The translations under genes were made by a program, and so were the position numbers. Positions 45,616-55,377 of a stretch of DNA of 64,000 nt are shown here, in pieces; position 1 is the stretch's first letter; each line of letters opens with the position of its first letter. The stretch covers positions 2,108,001 through 2,172,000 of the forward strand of contig NZ_CP024634.1 of NCBI RefSeq assembly GCF_003711265.1, written 5' to 3'. Below the pieces are notes generated by a model. It had not been told where the DNA came from and did no database searches. It was given only the letters and a program-made list of their open reading frames with translations. Origin of the DNA: Bathymodiolus thermophilus thioautotrophic gill symbiont. Lineage in GTDB: Bacteria; Pseudomonadota; Gammaproteobacteria; PS1; Pseudothioglobaceae.

Positions 45616-48600
45616 AAAACGATTAAATCACCATTATTTATCATAGTGGTTAAATCAATACCTGTAACGCCAGTTAAAGTAATCTCAATATCAGCCACAA
45701 ATGAGCCGTCATTACCTATAGCACCATTAGCATCAACTTTTACCACTGTTTTTCCACCACTATCCTCGCTCCTGATAAAACTATCCAAAGTAGAATTTGA
45801 ATCATAGCCATCCAATAAATCTTTAAAATCCAACTTATCACTACCATTGGTAAAGTTATCAATGGTATCGTTACCATCAGTTGTGGCGTTATAATCAAAG
45901 GTATCAATACCAGTGCCACCACTCAAAGTATCATTACCGCCATTGCCAATAATTGTATTGTTAACACCCGCCTTAGCTGTCAAATTATCAGCACTTGAGT
46001 CACCCACCTTGAAATCATCAACCAAATTACCTGCTTTGTCTTGCAAACTATATTTTTGATCAGTGGTACTCCCATCAGCAATTTCAGACTGTTGATACTC
46101 AATTGTTATTGTATCGTTATCTTTAAAATTTGAGCTCAGGGTAAGTATTGCATTTTTACCATTATATGCCACTTTGACAACAGTAGTTGTGATGTCATTA
46201 ATCTTAACCACAAAAGCGCTTGTTACATCTGAGTCACTCGTTCCTGATGTGCTGTAAACATATAAATCTTCACTAAAACCTAATGCAATTTGTTTGCTAT
46301 TTGCCAATCTTGTTTGTGACTGGTATTCAGGACTTATGTTGTCAGTTGTAATTTCTTGGGAAAAATGAGAGATAGCAGTATGATCAGAATCACCATTTGT
46401 ATTACCTGTGCGATCTGTTTGTCGAACTTGAATATCTTGACTGTCATAAGTTTTATTTTGCTCCAAATCAAAAGAAAACTCATCGGTTAATGAGTGACTG
46501 GTTTTACCCCCATTACCCTCTTTCCAATTATCGCCACCATCAACAGAATATTGCCAAGTTGCGTCTTTTTCGATATTGCTTACTTCAATCTCAGCACTAC
46601 TGGTTATTCTATCTGAAAAATTAACACCTGTATCAAATTTAAGATTGATAGTTGCCTGAGCAACTTGAGCATCAACAGTAAATTCTTTTAATTCAGACAT
46701 GTTACTCATATTACCTGATTTATCACGAATTCTAACGCCTAATTTATAAGTTTCTCCTTCTGCTGAAGTGTCAAAATTCAATGTGAGTGATGCAATTTTG
46801 TTGTCAACATCTTGAGCAGTAAGTTCGTAGATCGTTTCTAAATTCTTCCCATCATTGTAAAAAAATAAAATATCACCTGCAACAGCATTGACCTGACTAT
46901 CCTTTTCAAGAGAAACTTGAATCTGCAAAGAACTGTCATCTGTTATTTGTCCAACACCCACTTCGCCAGTAGTTGTTCCTCGATCGTCTATAATGCTGAC
47001 AATACTTGGCTGTAGAGGATTTACCTTGTCAATGCTGTAACTTTTCTCTACTATGGGGGCAATACTATTGCCTGCTATATCTTGTAAATTTTCCTTAATG
47101 TCGGCTTGAACCTCATAGGCTATACTGATTTCATTTGTTGCTGATGATGACATTATGTCACCTGAGAAATAAATAGATACTTTTTTATCAATAACTTCAA
47201 CTCTATCTATTGCTTGCATTGATTCACTATCACCAACTTTGATAGCGAAAGACTCCTTTCTAAAAGTAGCGGGCTTTATAATGTTCTCATCAAATGTCAA
47301 TGTAATCTTAGTCTCTTTCACCGTACTCTGATCATCTTCAAAAATTCTAACAAAATCTAATTCACTGTCTAACTCATAAATGGCCTTTGTGTTATCTATT
47401 TGCCAATCATTCAAATTCCTTACATTGCTTACATTGCCAGCTTCATCAGTCTGTTTCGCCCTAATAGAGCCACGGCTATAATTACCATTTTCTTCTAAAT
47501 TAATCGTGAATTTACTTGCGTTACTTGCGTTATTGATCGTTATCCAATCTCTATTGTTCAAAGTATATTCCACCACCGCATCTTCTTCAATATTATCAAT
47601 TACTATCGTTTTACTATTAGTGATACCGTCATCATCTCTAAACCCTGTATCATTCAAGCGCAACTCTAACCCAGTAACTTTAGTATCGTAAGTAATTAAA
47701 AACTTCTCTGACAATATCCCTAGGTTACCCACTTGATCAATAACTCTCGCTTCGAAAATATAGGTTTTATCATCTTGGTTATCGCCAGAACTTAATGATG
47801 GTAAGTTAATATTTTTATATTTATTACTAATATCATTTTCACTCAGTGTTACATACATAGAGTGAGAACCATCTTGTAATATCTGAATTTTATCGTCTGA
47901 TTTTGCATCAGTGCCTTCTAAATTAACACGAATTATTATTAAACTGTTGTTGGTTGTGTCTCCATTAGCAATATTATTTTTGTCATTAGAGGTTGCTTTT
48001 TCAATCGTTACCTTTGCTGGTTTTGTATTATCTAGCGCATAGGAACTTGCTTCAATATTGGCAATAGAATTGCCTGCTTTATCTTGCAAAAAAACTATAT
48101 TATTGGCTCTTGAAGAGGACAGTTTAATGTTGTTTTCACTTATATCACCTGACACATAAATCATAACTTTTTTATCGTTTATCTCAACCCTATTGATTAC
48201 TTGATCTGTAAGAGAGTCTTCGCTGTCAAAACTCTGAACAATAAAGGAATTGTTACTAAAATCAGTGGGCTTGATAATCTCTTCATCAAATTTTAGCGTA
48301 ATGCGAACTTCTTTCACTTTAGTGCTATCGTTACTATTATCATCTCCTAAAATTCTGACAAAATCCAATGTATCGTCTTTTTCATAGGTGGGTGCTGTAT
48401 TGTCTATTTGCCATGCTTTTGTATTGTTAACACTACTCACATTGCCAGCTTTATCAGTCTGCCTCACCTGAACACTACGACTTTCGTAACTACTGTTCTC
48501 TCCCAAACTAAACGAAAAACCATTGTTATTATTAAGTGTTATCCAATCAGTATTATTTAAACTATATTCTACTGTGGCTCCATTTTCGACATTGTTAATT

Positions 48601-51600
48601 TCTACTATCCTATTATTGCTAATGCCGTCACTATCATCAACTCCTGTATCATTCAAGTGCAATGTCAATGCATCAACATGACTGTCATAAGTAATTAAAA
48701 ACTCAGATGACAAGGTGCCTATATTACCCGATTGATCAATAACTCTTGCTGTAAAAATATAGGTTTCATCACTATTACCGCCACCTGTATTGAATTCTAA
48801 CAACTCTACAACTTTGTATTTATTGTTAATATCAACTCTATCTAAGGTTACATATTGAGAATGAAAGCCATCTTCTAGTATCTGAATTTTATCACCTGAT
48901 TTTGCTCTCGCATTTTCTGGCAAATTATCGGTGTTTAAATCAATACGAATACTTACTGAACGGTCATTGGTTGTTTTTCCACTACTAAGGGAATTATTGT
49001 TATTAGCGATTGCTTCTTGAATTGTTATCTTTCCTGGTTCGTCCTGATCTAATGAATAAATACTTTGGGCAATCGTAGCAATGGCATTGCCTGCTTTATC
49101 TTGCAAAGGCTGTGCGTCAACGATTAACTTATACAATAAAGTAATATTCTTTTCAGTTACATCACCTGAAATATAAATGACAACTTTTTTGCTGTCTGTG
49201 TCATCTATTTCAACCTTGCTAATTGTTTTAGATGTTTCTACTCCGTTATTAAAACCAGAGATTTCAAAAGAATCCTTATTAAAATTATCGGGAATTTCAA
49301 TGTCTTCATCAAATTTTAGTGTGATGCGAACTTCTTTCACTATAGAACTATCATCATTTCCAAAAATTCTGACAAAATCCAGTTTATCGTCTTTTTCATA
49401 TTTGGCCGCTGTCTTGTCAATTACCCAATTCTCCGCATTTTTTGCAATGTCATTACTCGTATTGGTATTACCTGCACCATCTGTTTGTCTGACTTTAACG
49501 CTGCCCATTTTATAAATGGCATCTTGTGCCAAATCAATCTGCGCTATGCCTTTATCATCAGCATAATTAATCTTATTACTTGCAAGTGTTTGCCATTCGT
49601 CACCACCATCTAAAATATATTCAACTTTAGCGCCTTCTTCAATATTGCCAATTATTATTGTTTTATTGCTGGTAATTTCATCCGTAGTGCTTACACCTGT
49701 GTCTTCTTTTAATGCCAGCGTTAAAGCCTCAACCTTACCATCATAGATAATTGAATACTCGTCTGCTAATTCATTCTTATTGCCTGCTTGGTCAATTATA
49801 TATGCTTTAAATTTATATTCCTTATTGTCATTATCTTCACTTGAATTCAAGGGGTTTAACTCAATTTCTTTCCAGCCTTTCTCAATATCATTCTCACTCA
49901 GTGTTACATATTTAGAGTGGGTGTAGCCCGTTCCGTCATCTACTTTTATCTGAATTCTATCGTCTTTTTCTGCAATAGTATTGTTACCATTCTTTAAGGA
50001 AATGCGAATAATTGGCGTTTCATCGTTAGTTGTTTCGCCACTAGCAAGATTAATATTGTCTTCGGTAATCACTTTTTCAATCGTCACCTTTTCTGGTGCT
50101 GTGGTATCTAATGTATAAGATTGTAAAGCAATTTCGCCTTTAACATGATAATTTACCGTTTCTTTTGTTGCTGTATCTGCAGTAATTGCAAATTGAATAA
50201 TGTATTCACCCTCTTGCAAATCTACATTCCATGAAATATCACGATCACTAATTTCATTATTTTTATTAATATTTTTCCAAGTTGCACCGCTGTCTACACT
50301 ACCCCAAAGCTCTTCATCGCCTGACAATGCCACCTTAAGGGTTGCAGTGATAGTCTGCTGTTCGGTGTTCGTAAGAAAATCATTGTCATTCTCACCTAAT
50401 GCGTCCTTATCGTTGCTAATTTTTATTCCAGCGTAGGTAATAATGCTCTTAAATTGTTCACTATAACTGCTGGGTACATCATCTTCACCTGGGTTTGTCT
50501 CTTTATCTGCTTGATTTAAACCTGCTAAAAAATCTGCTTTTACAATTTCTTTTAGCACGCCATTATCATCAATTGCCTCAACTATTGTTTTTAAAACTTC
50601 AGCAGTGTCTTTTTCGCTGTCTAATTTACCCTTGCGGTCATAGGTTTCCATGCCAGAAATACCTGATAATATATACCCCAATGCCTTGGCGTTAGTGCTG
50701 GCAGAACTGTCATAACTATCAGCATTAATTATCGCAGGTTGAGTACTACTAATGTCTACATTGTCCATTTGGAATGCTTTGTTGACCGCAGTATTGGCAG
50801 TGGCAAGACTAGCCTCTACATCATCCACATCCTTTAACTCCCCTTGACCATTGGACGCTCCATCTACTTCGCTAAATATTTTACGCACCACAATCTCAGT
50901 TAGCGGATTTACCATGACGGTAATATCTTTTGTGCCTTCTGCTTTAATAATTGCTCTAAATGAAGTGGATAAACTTTTTTCTTCATTAGTGCCTTCATCG
51001 AGATAGTCTTTTTTTCCACCACTACTGGTAACTTTGACGATTAAATACCCTGTATATTCCTTTGTAATATTGATAGAAAACGAGCCATTGTCTTCAATAG
51101 TTGCTTTATCAGAATCTACCTCTTCGTCATATTTATCATAAACTCTTAATGTTAAATCGTGCCCTTCAACCACTTGTCCAGCACTAATATTGCCTGAAAC
51201 AGTAAATTTAGTTGAGCCATCGTCATCATCAGAATTATTACTTGCTACAAATGCAATGACAGCCAATGCACCTAAACCTAATGTCGTATATGAATAAAGA
51301 GAAGAACTCTCTTCTTTATACTGCTCAACAAAATCTGCTAGAGTACCGTTATCAGGAGAGTCCGCAAGAATACCTTTTAAGGCACTAGGGTCGCCGTAAA
51401 AATAAACCAATTCGGTGCCATCATCAAGCACCTTAAATTGCGCATCAGAAACATGATACAAGCCACCTTCAGAAGGTAAAGACACCACACAACCTAAAGC
51501 GCCATCTAAGCAAACTGTAAAATAATCATCGAAGATAACTGTGGTTTGATCATCCAATAGCAGCACCAAATCACTGCCTTGTTTTTTTGCCAAGACATTA

Positions 51601-51788
51601 AAATCTATTTCTAGCGAAGTGTCGTGCTTTTGTAAAATTACTTGATAAGCATTGCCCGATTCAACTTTAATGTGTTTGGATTGTGTCTGTTCTATAACAA
51701 TGTTTTGCTGTTGAAGCGATTCTAATTTAACAGTTTTAACCGCTCTAATTACTTGCTCTTTAACTTCCACTTGTTGCTTAACTTCCAT
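45612..51788 (-). CDS. Giant RTX adhesin (2058 residues), BapA/LapA-like, type I secretion substrate
   Basis: Leads the secretion operon. Residues 1-130 are the same N-terminal module as in the four propeller proteins (Cys93 and Cys100, CVVSLPSEGGLYHVSD, ELVYFYG), resembling the BapA prefix domain; a hydrophobic stretch (GLGALAVIAFVAS) and Asp-rich linker follow. A region of about 330 residues precedes four units of about 310 residues, each with three Ig-like parts (markers TIEKV/TIQEA, DTGV/DTGF, DFVRI), the last unit ending in an SwmB-like domain. The C-terminus has an RTX repeat (GNGGNDTLSGGTGIDTF) and the type I target domain ending NNGDLIVL. It is highly acidic and calcium-binding by prediction. 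Role: adhesion or biofilm formation; ligand unknown. Confidence 0.9.
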   Translation of the reverse strand: MEVKQQVEVKEQVIRAVKTVKLESLQQQNIVIEQTQSKHIKVESGNAYQVILQKHDTSLEIDFNVLAKKQGSDLVLLLDDQTTVIFDDYFTVCLDGALGCVVSLPSEGGLYHVSDAQFKVLDDGTELVYFYGDPSALKGILADSPDNGTLADFVEQYKEESSSLYSYTTLGLGALAVIAFVASNNSDDDDGSTKFTVSGNISAGQVVEGHDLTLRVYDKYDEEVDSDKATIEDNGSFSINITKEYTGYLIVKVTSSGGKKDYLDEGTNEEKSLSTSFRAIIKAEGTKDITVMVNPLTEIVVRKIFSEVDGASNGQGELKDVDDVEASLATANTAVNKAFQMDNVDISSTQPAIINADSYDSSASTNAKALGYILSGISGMETYDRKGKLDSEKDTAEVLKTIVEAIDDNGVLKEIVKADFLAGLNQADKETNPGEDDVPSSYSEQFKSIITYAGIKISNDKDALGENDNDFLTNTEQQTITATLKVALSGDEELWGSVDSGATWKNINKNNEISDRDISWNVDLQEGEYIIQFAITADTATKETVNYHVKGEIALQSYTLDTTAPEKVTIEKVITEDNINLASGETTNDETPIIRISLKNGNNTIAEKDDRIQIKVDDGTGYTHSKYVTLSENDIEKGWKEIELNPLNSSEDNDNKEYKFKAYIIDQAGNKNELADEYSIIYDGKVEALTLALKEDTGVSTTDEITSNKTIIIGNIEEGAKVEYILDGGDEWQTLASNKINYADDKGIAQIDLAQDAIYKMGSVKVRQTDGAGNTNTSNDIAKNAENWVIDKTAAKYEKDDKLDFVRIFGNDDSSIVKEVRITLKFDEDIEIPDNFNKDSFEISGFNNGVETSKTISKVEIDDTDSKKVVIYISGDVTEKNITLLYKLIVDAQPLQDKAGNAIATIAQSIYSLDQDEPGKITIQEAIANNNNSLSSGKTTNDRSVSIRIDLNTDNLPENARAKSGDKIQILEDGFHSQYVTLDRVDINNKYKVVELLEFNTGGGNSDETYIFTARVIDQSGNIGTLSSEFLITYDSHVDALTLHLNDTGVDDSDGISNNRIVEINNVENGATVEYSLNNTDWITLNNNNGFSFSLGENSSYESRSVQVRQTDKAGNVSSVNNTKAWQIDNTAPTYEKDDTLDFVRILGDDNSNDSTKVKEVRITLKFDEEIIKPTDFSNNSFIVQSFDSEDSLTDQVINRVEINDKKVMIYVSGDISENNIKLSSSRANNIVFLQDKAGNSIANIEASSYALDNTKPAKVTIEKATSNDKNNIANGDTTNNSLIIIRVNLEGTDAKSDDKIQILQDGSHSMYVTLSENDISNKYKNINLPSLSSGDNQDDKTYIFEARVIDQVGNLGILSEKFLITYDTKVTGLELRLNDTGFRDDDGITNSKTIVIDNIEEDAVVEYTLNNRDWITINNASNASKFTINLEENGNYSRGSIRAKQTDEAGNVSNVRNLNDWQIDNTKAIYELDSELDFVRIFEDDQSTVKETKITLTFDENIIKPATFRKESFAIKVGDSESMQAIDRVEVIDKKVSIYFSGDIMSSSATNEISIAYEVQADIKENLQDIAGNSIAPIVEKSYSIDKVNPLQPSIVSIIDDRGTTTGEVGVGQITDDSSLQIQVSLEKDSQVNAVAGDILFFYNDGKNLETIYELTAQDVDNKIASLTLNFDTSAEGETYKLGVRIRDKSGNMSNMSELKEFTVDAQVAQATINLKFDTGVNFSDRITSSAEIEVSNIEKDATWQYSVDGGDNWKEGNGGKTSHSLTDEFSFDLEQNKTYDSQDIQVRQTDRTGNTNGDSDHTAISHFSQEITTDNISPEYQSQTRLANSKQIALGFSEDLYVYSTSGTSDSDVTSAFVVKINDITTTVVKVAYNGKNAILTLSSNFKDNDTITIEYQQSEIADGSTTDQKYSLQDKAGNLVDDFKVGDSSADNLTAKAGVNNTIIGNGGNDTLSGGTGIDTFDYNATTDGNDTIDNFTNGSDKLDFKDLLDGYDSNSTLDSFIRSEDSGGKTVVKVDANGAIGNDGSFVADIEITLTGVTGIDLTTMINNGDLIVL

Positions 51789-51957
51789 AAAATAATCCTA
51801 AATAATCCTAAATAATATCGCCCATGCTCAATAAAATAACAAGTATGCAAACACTTCACCCTAACTTAAATTTATAAAAAAAATAAGCATTAAAGAAATA
51901 ATAAAAATCAATCATTATACAGTCAATCAATTCATTATTTAAAACATCTTAAAAAAA
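51789..51957. promoter_or_regulatory. Upstream region of the secretion operon
   Basis: 169 AT-rich bases between the adhesin start and the trkH end. Contains a tandem AATAATCCTA repeat directly before the adhesin (51790-51810). No clear promoter hexamers can be picked with confidence; all operon control should lie here. Confidence 0.35.
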
Positions 51958-53406
51958 TTAAAAACGCCAAAAAGCCCTGTGTAAAAGCGCCATCAAGGTT
52001 AAAATTTCCAAACGCCCAAGAAGCATAGAAAAACTCAAAATCCATTTGGCACTATCACTAATACTACTGTAATTGGCAGCCACTTTGCCCAATCCTGGAC
52101 CCAGATTATTGATACTGGCAGCAGTAGCTGAAAAACTACTAACTTGATCAAGCCCTGAAAGCATTAGTGCGACCATAATAAAAACAAAGGCGATAATATA
52201 CAGAGAAAAGAAGCCCCAGACCGATACTAGCGTGTTTTCAGCAACACTACGCTTATTCAGTTTGATGTTAATTTGGGCATTAGGATGGATGAATTTTTTG
52301 ATTTCTTTGGCGGCAAGTTTAAACATTAGCAATATTCTAACGACTTTAATACCGCCGCCTGTTGAACCAGCGCAAGCACCCACAAAACTAGAAAAAATTA
52401 ACAATACTGGCAACATAAATGCCCATGCTGAAAAATTGGCAGAAGCAAAACCCGTGGTGGTTGCCATAGAGACGCTTTGAAAGATACTGTATCTTAGTGC
52501 TTCAAAGGGGCTTTGATATTGCCCTGTGTTGATTAAGTAAAGGGATATTACCACAATCAAAAGACTTAAAAACACCACATAAGCTCTAAATTCTGAATCG
52601 TGATAATAATGATTAATATGATTGGAACGCCAAACAAAAAAATGCAGTGAAAAATTGATACCTGCTAAGAACATAAACACCACTGCAACCGACTCTACGG
52701 CAACGGAATCAAAATACCCAATAGAAGCATCATGGGTAGAAAAACCCCCTATTGCAACGGTGGCAAAACTGTGTCCAACGGCATCAAAAACATTCATTCC
52801 TGCCAAATAATACCCCAATGCACAAGCAATGGTAAAACCGATATAAATCAACCATAAAACTTTGGCAGTTTGAGCAAGTTTTGGCGTTAATCTGTCTTTG
52901 GAAATGCCACTAGATTCAGCATGGTAAAGCTCTACCCCGCTAACCCCTAACATCGGCAAAATTGCCAATGCCAAGACAATAATACCCATGCCACCGAGCC
53001 ATTGAAGTTGTTGACGATAATATAGGATTGCTTTAGGCAATTCATCCAGCCCAACAATCACAGTGGCGCCCGTAGTGGTAAGCCCTGACATTGATTCAAA
53101 GAATGCATCGCTAAAGGACATTTGCAAGGCATCTGAGAGTAAAAATGGAATGGTGGCAAAGAGTGACAATACAAACCAAAAACTTACTACCACTAAAATA
53201 CCTTCACGAATCCTAAACTTTTCTTTGGTATTTTTAAATTTTAACCACAACAACAACCCGCTGCCTAATGTGAGTAATAATGCGATTAAAAAAACAGCAT
53301 ATTGTTGCTCGGCATAAATCAAATCCACCAATATCGGCGGCAATTGCGTTAAACTAAAAATCATTAGTAACAGGCCGATGGTTTTGAATACGATATTAAG
53401 TTGCAT
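51958..53406 (-). CDS. trkH: Trk potassium uptake protein TrkH
   Basis: Potassium-translocating membrane subunit with four pore repeats. The 482-residue protein is hydrophobic throughout with the selectivity-loop glycines visible as SMSGLTTTGATVIVGLDELP, FATVAIGGFSTHDAS, SMATTTGFASANFSAW and AASINNLGPGLG, one per repeat. TrkH works with the NAD/ATP-sensing TrkA ring, whose gene ends 19 bases upstream, so both subunits come from one transcript. Full length. Confidence 0.95.
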   Translation of the reverse strand: MQLNIVFKTIGLLLMIFSLTQLPPILVDLIYAEQQYAVFLIALLLTLGSGLLLWLKFKNTKEKFRIREGILVVVSFWFVLSLFATIPFLLSDALQMSFSDAFFESMSGLTTTGATVIVGLDELPKAILYYRQQLQWLGGMGIIVLALAILPMLGVSGVELYHAESSGISKDRLTPKLAQTAKVLWLIYIGFTIACALGYYLAGMNVFDAVGHSFATVAIGGFSTHDASIGYFDSVAVESVAVVFMFLAGINFSLHFFVWRSNHINHYYHDSEFRAYVVFLSLLIVVISLYLINTGQYQSPFEALRYSIFQSVSMATTTGFASANFSAWAFMLPVLLIFSSFVGACAGSTGGGIKVVRILLMFKLAAKEIKKFIHPNAQINIKLNKRSVAENTLVSVWGFFSLYIIAFVFIMVALMLSGLDQVSSFSATAASINNLGPGLGKVAANYSSISDSAKWILSFSMLLGRLEILTLMALLHRAFWRF

Positions 53407-53425
53407 AAGAATTAAAAATTAATGG

Positions 53426-54799
53426 TTAATCAAAGTACCCCTCGAACAATTCTTCTATTTGGTGAATCTTGTTAACATCACTTAACACCAAAAGTACATG
53501 GTCGTTTTCTTGAATGACCAGTGTTCTTGATGCCATTATAACTTCATCGCCACGAACAACAGAGGCAAATACAGCACCTTCGGGTAATTTAATTTCTTCA
53601 ATTGATTTACCAATCACATCAGAATGGCTTTTATCGCCATGAACAATAACTTCAATGGCTTCTGCTTTCCCTTGTCGTAGAGAATGCACCATCATGGTAT
53701 CGCCTTTACGAATATGTGACAAAATACCGCTGGTGGTAATTTGGTCGGGAGATATAACCATATCTACGCCATCACTTTGAGTGGCCAAATCTTTATATAC
53801 ATTGCGTTTAACCAAGGCGACTGTTTTATGCGCACCAAGGCGCTTTGCCAAAATTGAAACAATAACATTAATTTCATCCGAATCGGTAAGTGCCAAGAAC
53901 AAATCGGTACTTTCGATCCCTTCTTCTGTTAATAGATCTTGATCAGATGCATTGCCATGCAGAACAATGGTATCTTCTAACTCATCAGCAATTTCTTTAA
54001 CCCGCTGCTTGTTGAGTTCAATAATGCGAACCCGATGGTTTTTTTCTAAAAATTTGGCTAAATTCAACCCAATCAAACCACCACCAGCGATGATGATATT
54101 CTTATAAGGTCTGTCTAAACGCCTAAACTCTTTCAACACTTCAGCAACGCTGCCTTTTTTGGTAACAAAATACACTCTATCGCCGTCTTTAATAACGGTA
54201 TCTCCATACGCTGGAATGGCTTCACCATTGCGATAAATAGCAACAATACGCACGCGCGTTTTGGGTAAATGTTCGTGCAATTCTTTAATAGGTCGCCCAA
54301 CAATAGGCGTGCCTTTGTAGGCTTTGGTTTCTACCAATTGTATTAATCCATTGTCAAATTCAAAGATTTGTTCAGCACCCGGCTGTTCAACCATGCGTTT
54401 GATAAAATTTGTTACCAAAACTTCTGGCGTGATAACAAAATCAATGGGAATGGCGTAATCAGAAAATAATTTATCATGATATAAGTATTCAGCAGTACGA
54501 ATGCGGGCGATTTTTTTACCTACATTGTAAAGCGTGTGTGCCATTTGACAAGCCAACATATTGCCTTCATCAGATTTGGTAACCGCAATCAGCATATCCA
54601 TACTTCTGATTTCTGCTTGTTCTAAAATATTAGGATATGAGCCATGCCCACAAATGGTTTTAACATCTAAATGACGCGCGATATCTGATAAATTTACCTC
54701 ATCTTTGTCAACAATAGTAATATCATTTTCGGTGTCTCTGCTTAAATATCGTGCAAGTGATGCGCCAACCTGTCCTGCACCTAAAATTAGAATTTTCAT
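53426..54799 (-). CDS. trkA: Trk system potassium uptake regulator TrkA
   Basis: Cytoplasmic gating ring of the Trk transporter. The 457-residue protein has two tandem halves, each with a Rossmann RCK-N domain (MKILILGAGQVGASLARYLS and NIIIAGGGLIGLNLAKFLE) and a TrkA-C domain (VGRPIKELHEHLPKTRVRIV and IGKSIEEIKLPEGAVFASVV). The glycine motifs for NAD(H) binding are intact in both. The start overlaps the end of the response regulator gene by four bases (ATGA), tying potassium uptake to the two-component genes. Confidence 0.95.
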   Translation of the reverse strand: MKILILGAGQVGASLARYLSRDTENDITIVDKDEVNLSDIARHLDVKTICGHGSYPNILEQAEIRSMDMLIAVTKSDEGNMLACQMAHTLYNVGKKIARIRTAEYLYHDKLFSDYAIPIDFVITPEVLVTNFIKRMVEQPGAEQIFEFDNGLIQLVETKAYKGTPIVGRPIKELHEHLPKTRVRIVAIYRNGEAIPAYGDTVIKDGDRVYFVTKKGSVAEVLKEFRRLDRPYKNIIIAGGGLIGLNLAKFLEKNHRVRIIELNKQRVKEIADELEDTIVLHGNASDQDLLTEEGIESTDLFLALTDSDEINVIVSILAKRLGAHKTVALVKRNVYKDLATQSDGVDMVISPDQITTSGILSHIRKGDTMMVHSLRQGKAEAIEVIVHGDKSHSDVIGKSIEEIKLPEGAVFASVVRGDEVIMASRTLVIQENDHVLLVLSDVNKIHQIEELFEGYFD

Positions 54800-55359
54800 T
54801 TTTTATCAATCCCTAAATCTTTTAATTTACGATAGAGCGTGGTTCGTTCTAATCCAGCTAATTCTGCCACCTTGGCAATGTTGTGGTTATTTTGCGCCAA
54901 ATGGTAGTTAAAATATTGTGCCTCAAAAATATTTCTGACGGTTTTAAGGGGCAAATCAAAATTAATGCCGCTAATTTTCTGCTCGTCATTGCGATTGATT
55001 TTTTCAGACAAAAATTTACGCACTAACGGCAAAATATCATGCAACGGTTTTTTCAAAAAATCAACCGCACCGAGCTTAATCGCCTTCACCACATCTTGAT
55101 GTTCTGCATGACCTGACATCATTACCACTGGCATGGAAAAATCTGCCTGCATCCATTCTTCTAACAATGACATACCATCCTGTCCTGGCATCCACACATC
55201 CATCATAATCAAATCAAAAGTTTGCTCTTTAACGATAAGTTTCGCTTGTGCAGCATTGCTCGCCAAAACAACCTTGTAATTCACATCTTCTAAAGTATCT
55301 TTTATTGTTTCAGAATTAATACTTTCATCATCAATAATAAGAATATTACCAATCACCAT
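54796..55359 (-). CDS. NtrX-like response regulator lacking the AAA+ domain
   Basis: A 187-residue regulator with a receiver domain (acidic pocket IIDDE, phospho-acceptor Asp54 in LIMMDVWMPG, Thr/Ser switch VVMMSGHAE, Lys in DFLKKPL) and a C-terminal Fis-type helix-turn-helix (HNIAKVAELAGLERTTLYRKL). NtrX normally has a sigma-54-activating AAA+ domain of about 240 residues between these two parts; here the join is a linker of about 25 residues, so it cannot activate sigma-54 RNA polymerase. A ribosome site GGAGAG precedes the ATG. It follows ntrY by 18 bases and overlaps trkA. Confidence 0.88.
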   Translation of the reverse strand: MVIGNILIIDDESINSETIKDTLEDVNYKVVLASNAAQAKLIVKEQTFDLIMMDVWMPGQDGMSLLEEWMQADFSMPVVMMSGHAEHQDVVKAIKLGAVDFLKKPLHDILPLVRKFLSEKINRNDEQKISGINFDLPLKTVRNIFEAQYFNYHLAQNNHNIAKVAELAGLERTTLYRKLKDLGIDKK

Positions 55360-55377
55360 TTATACTCTCCTATATTT

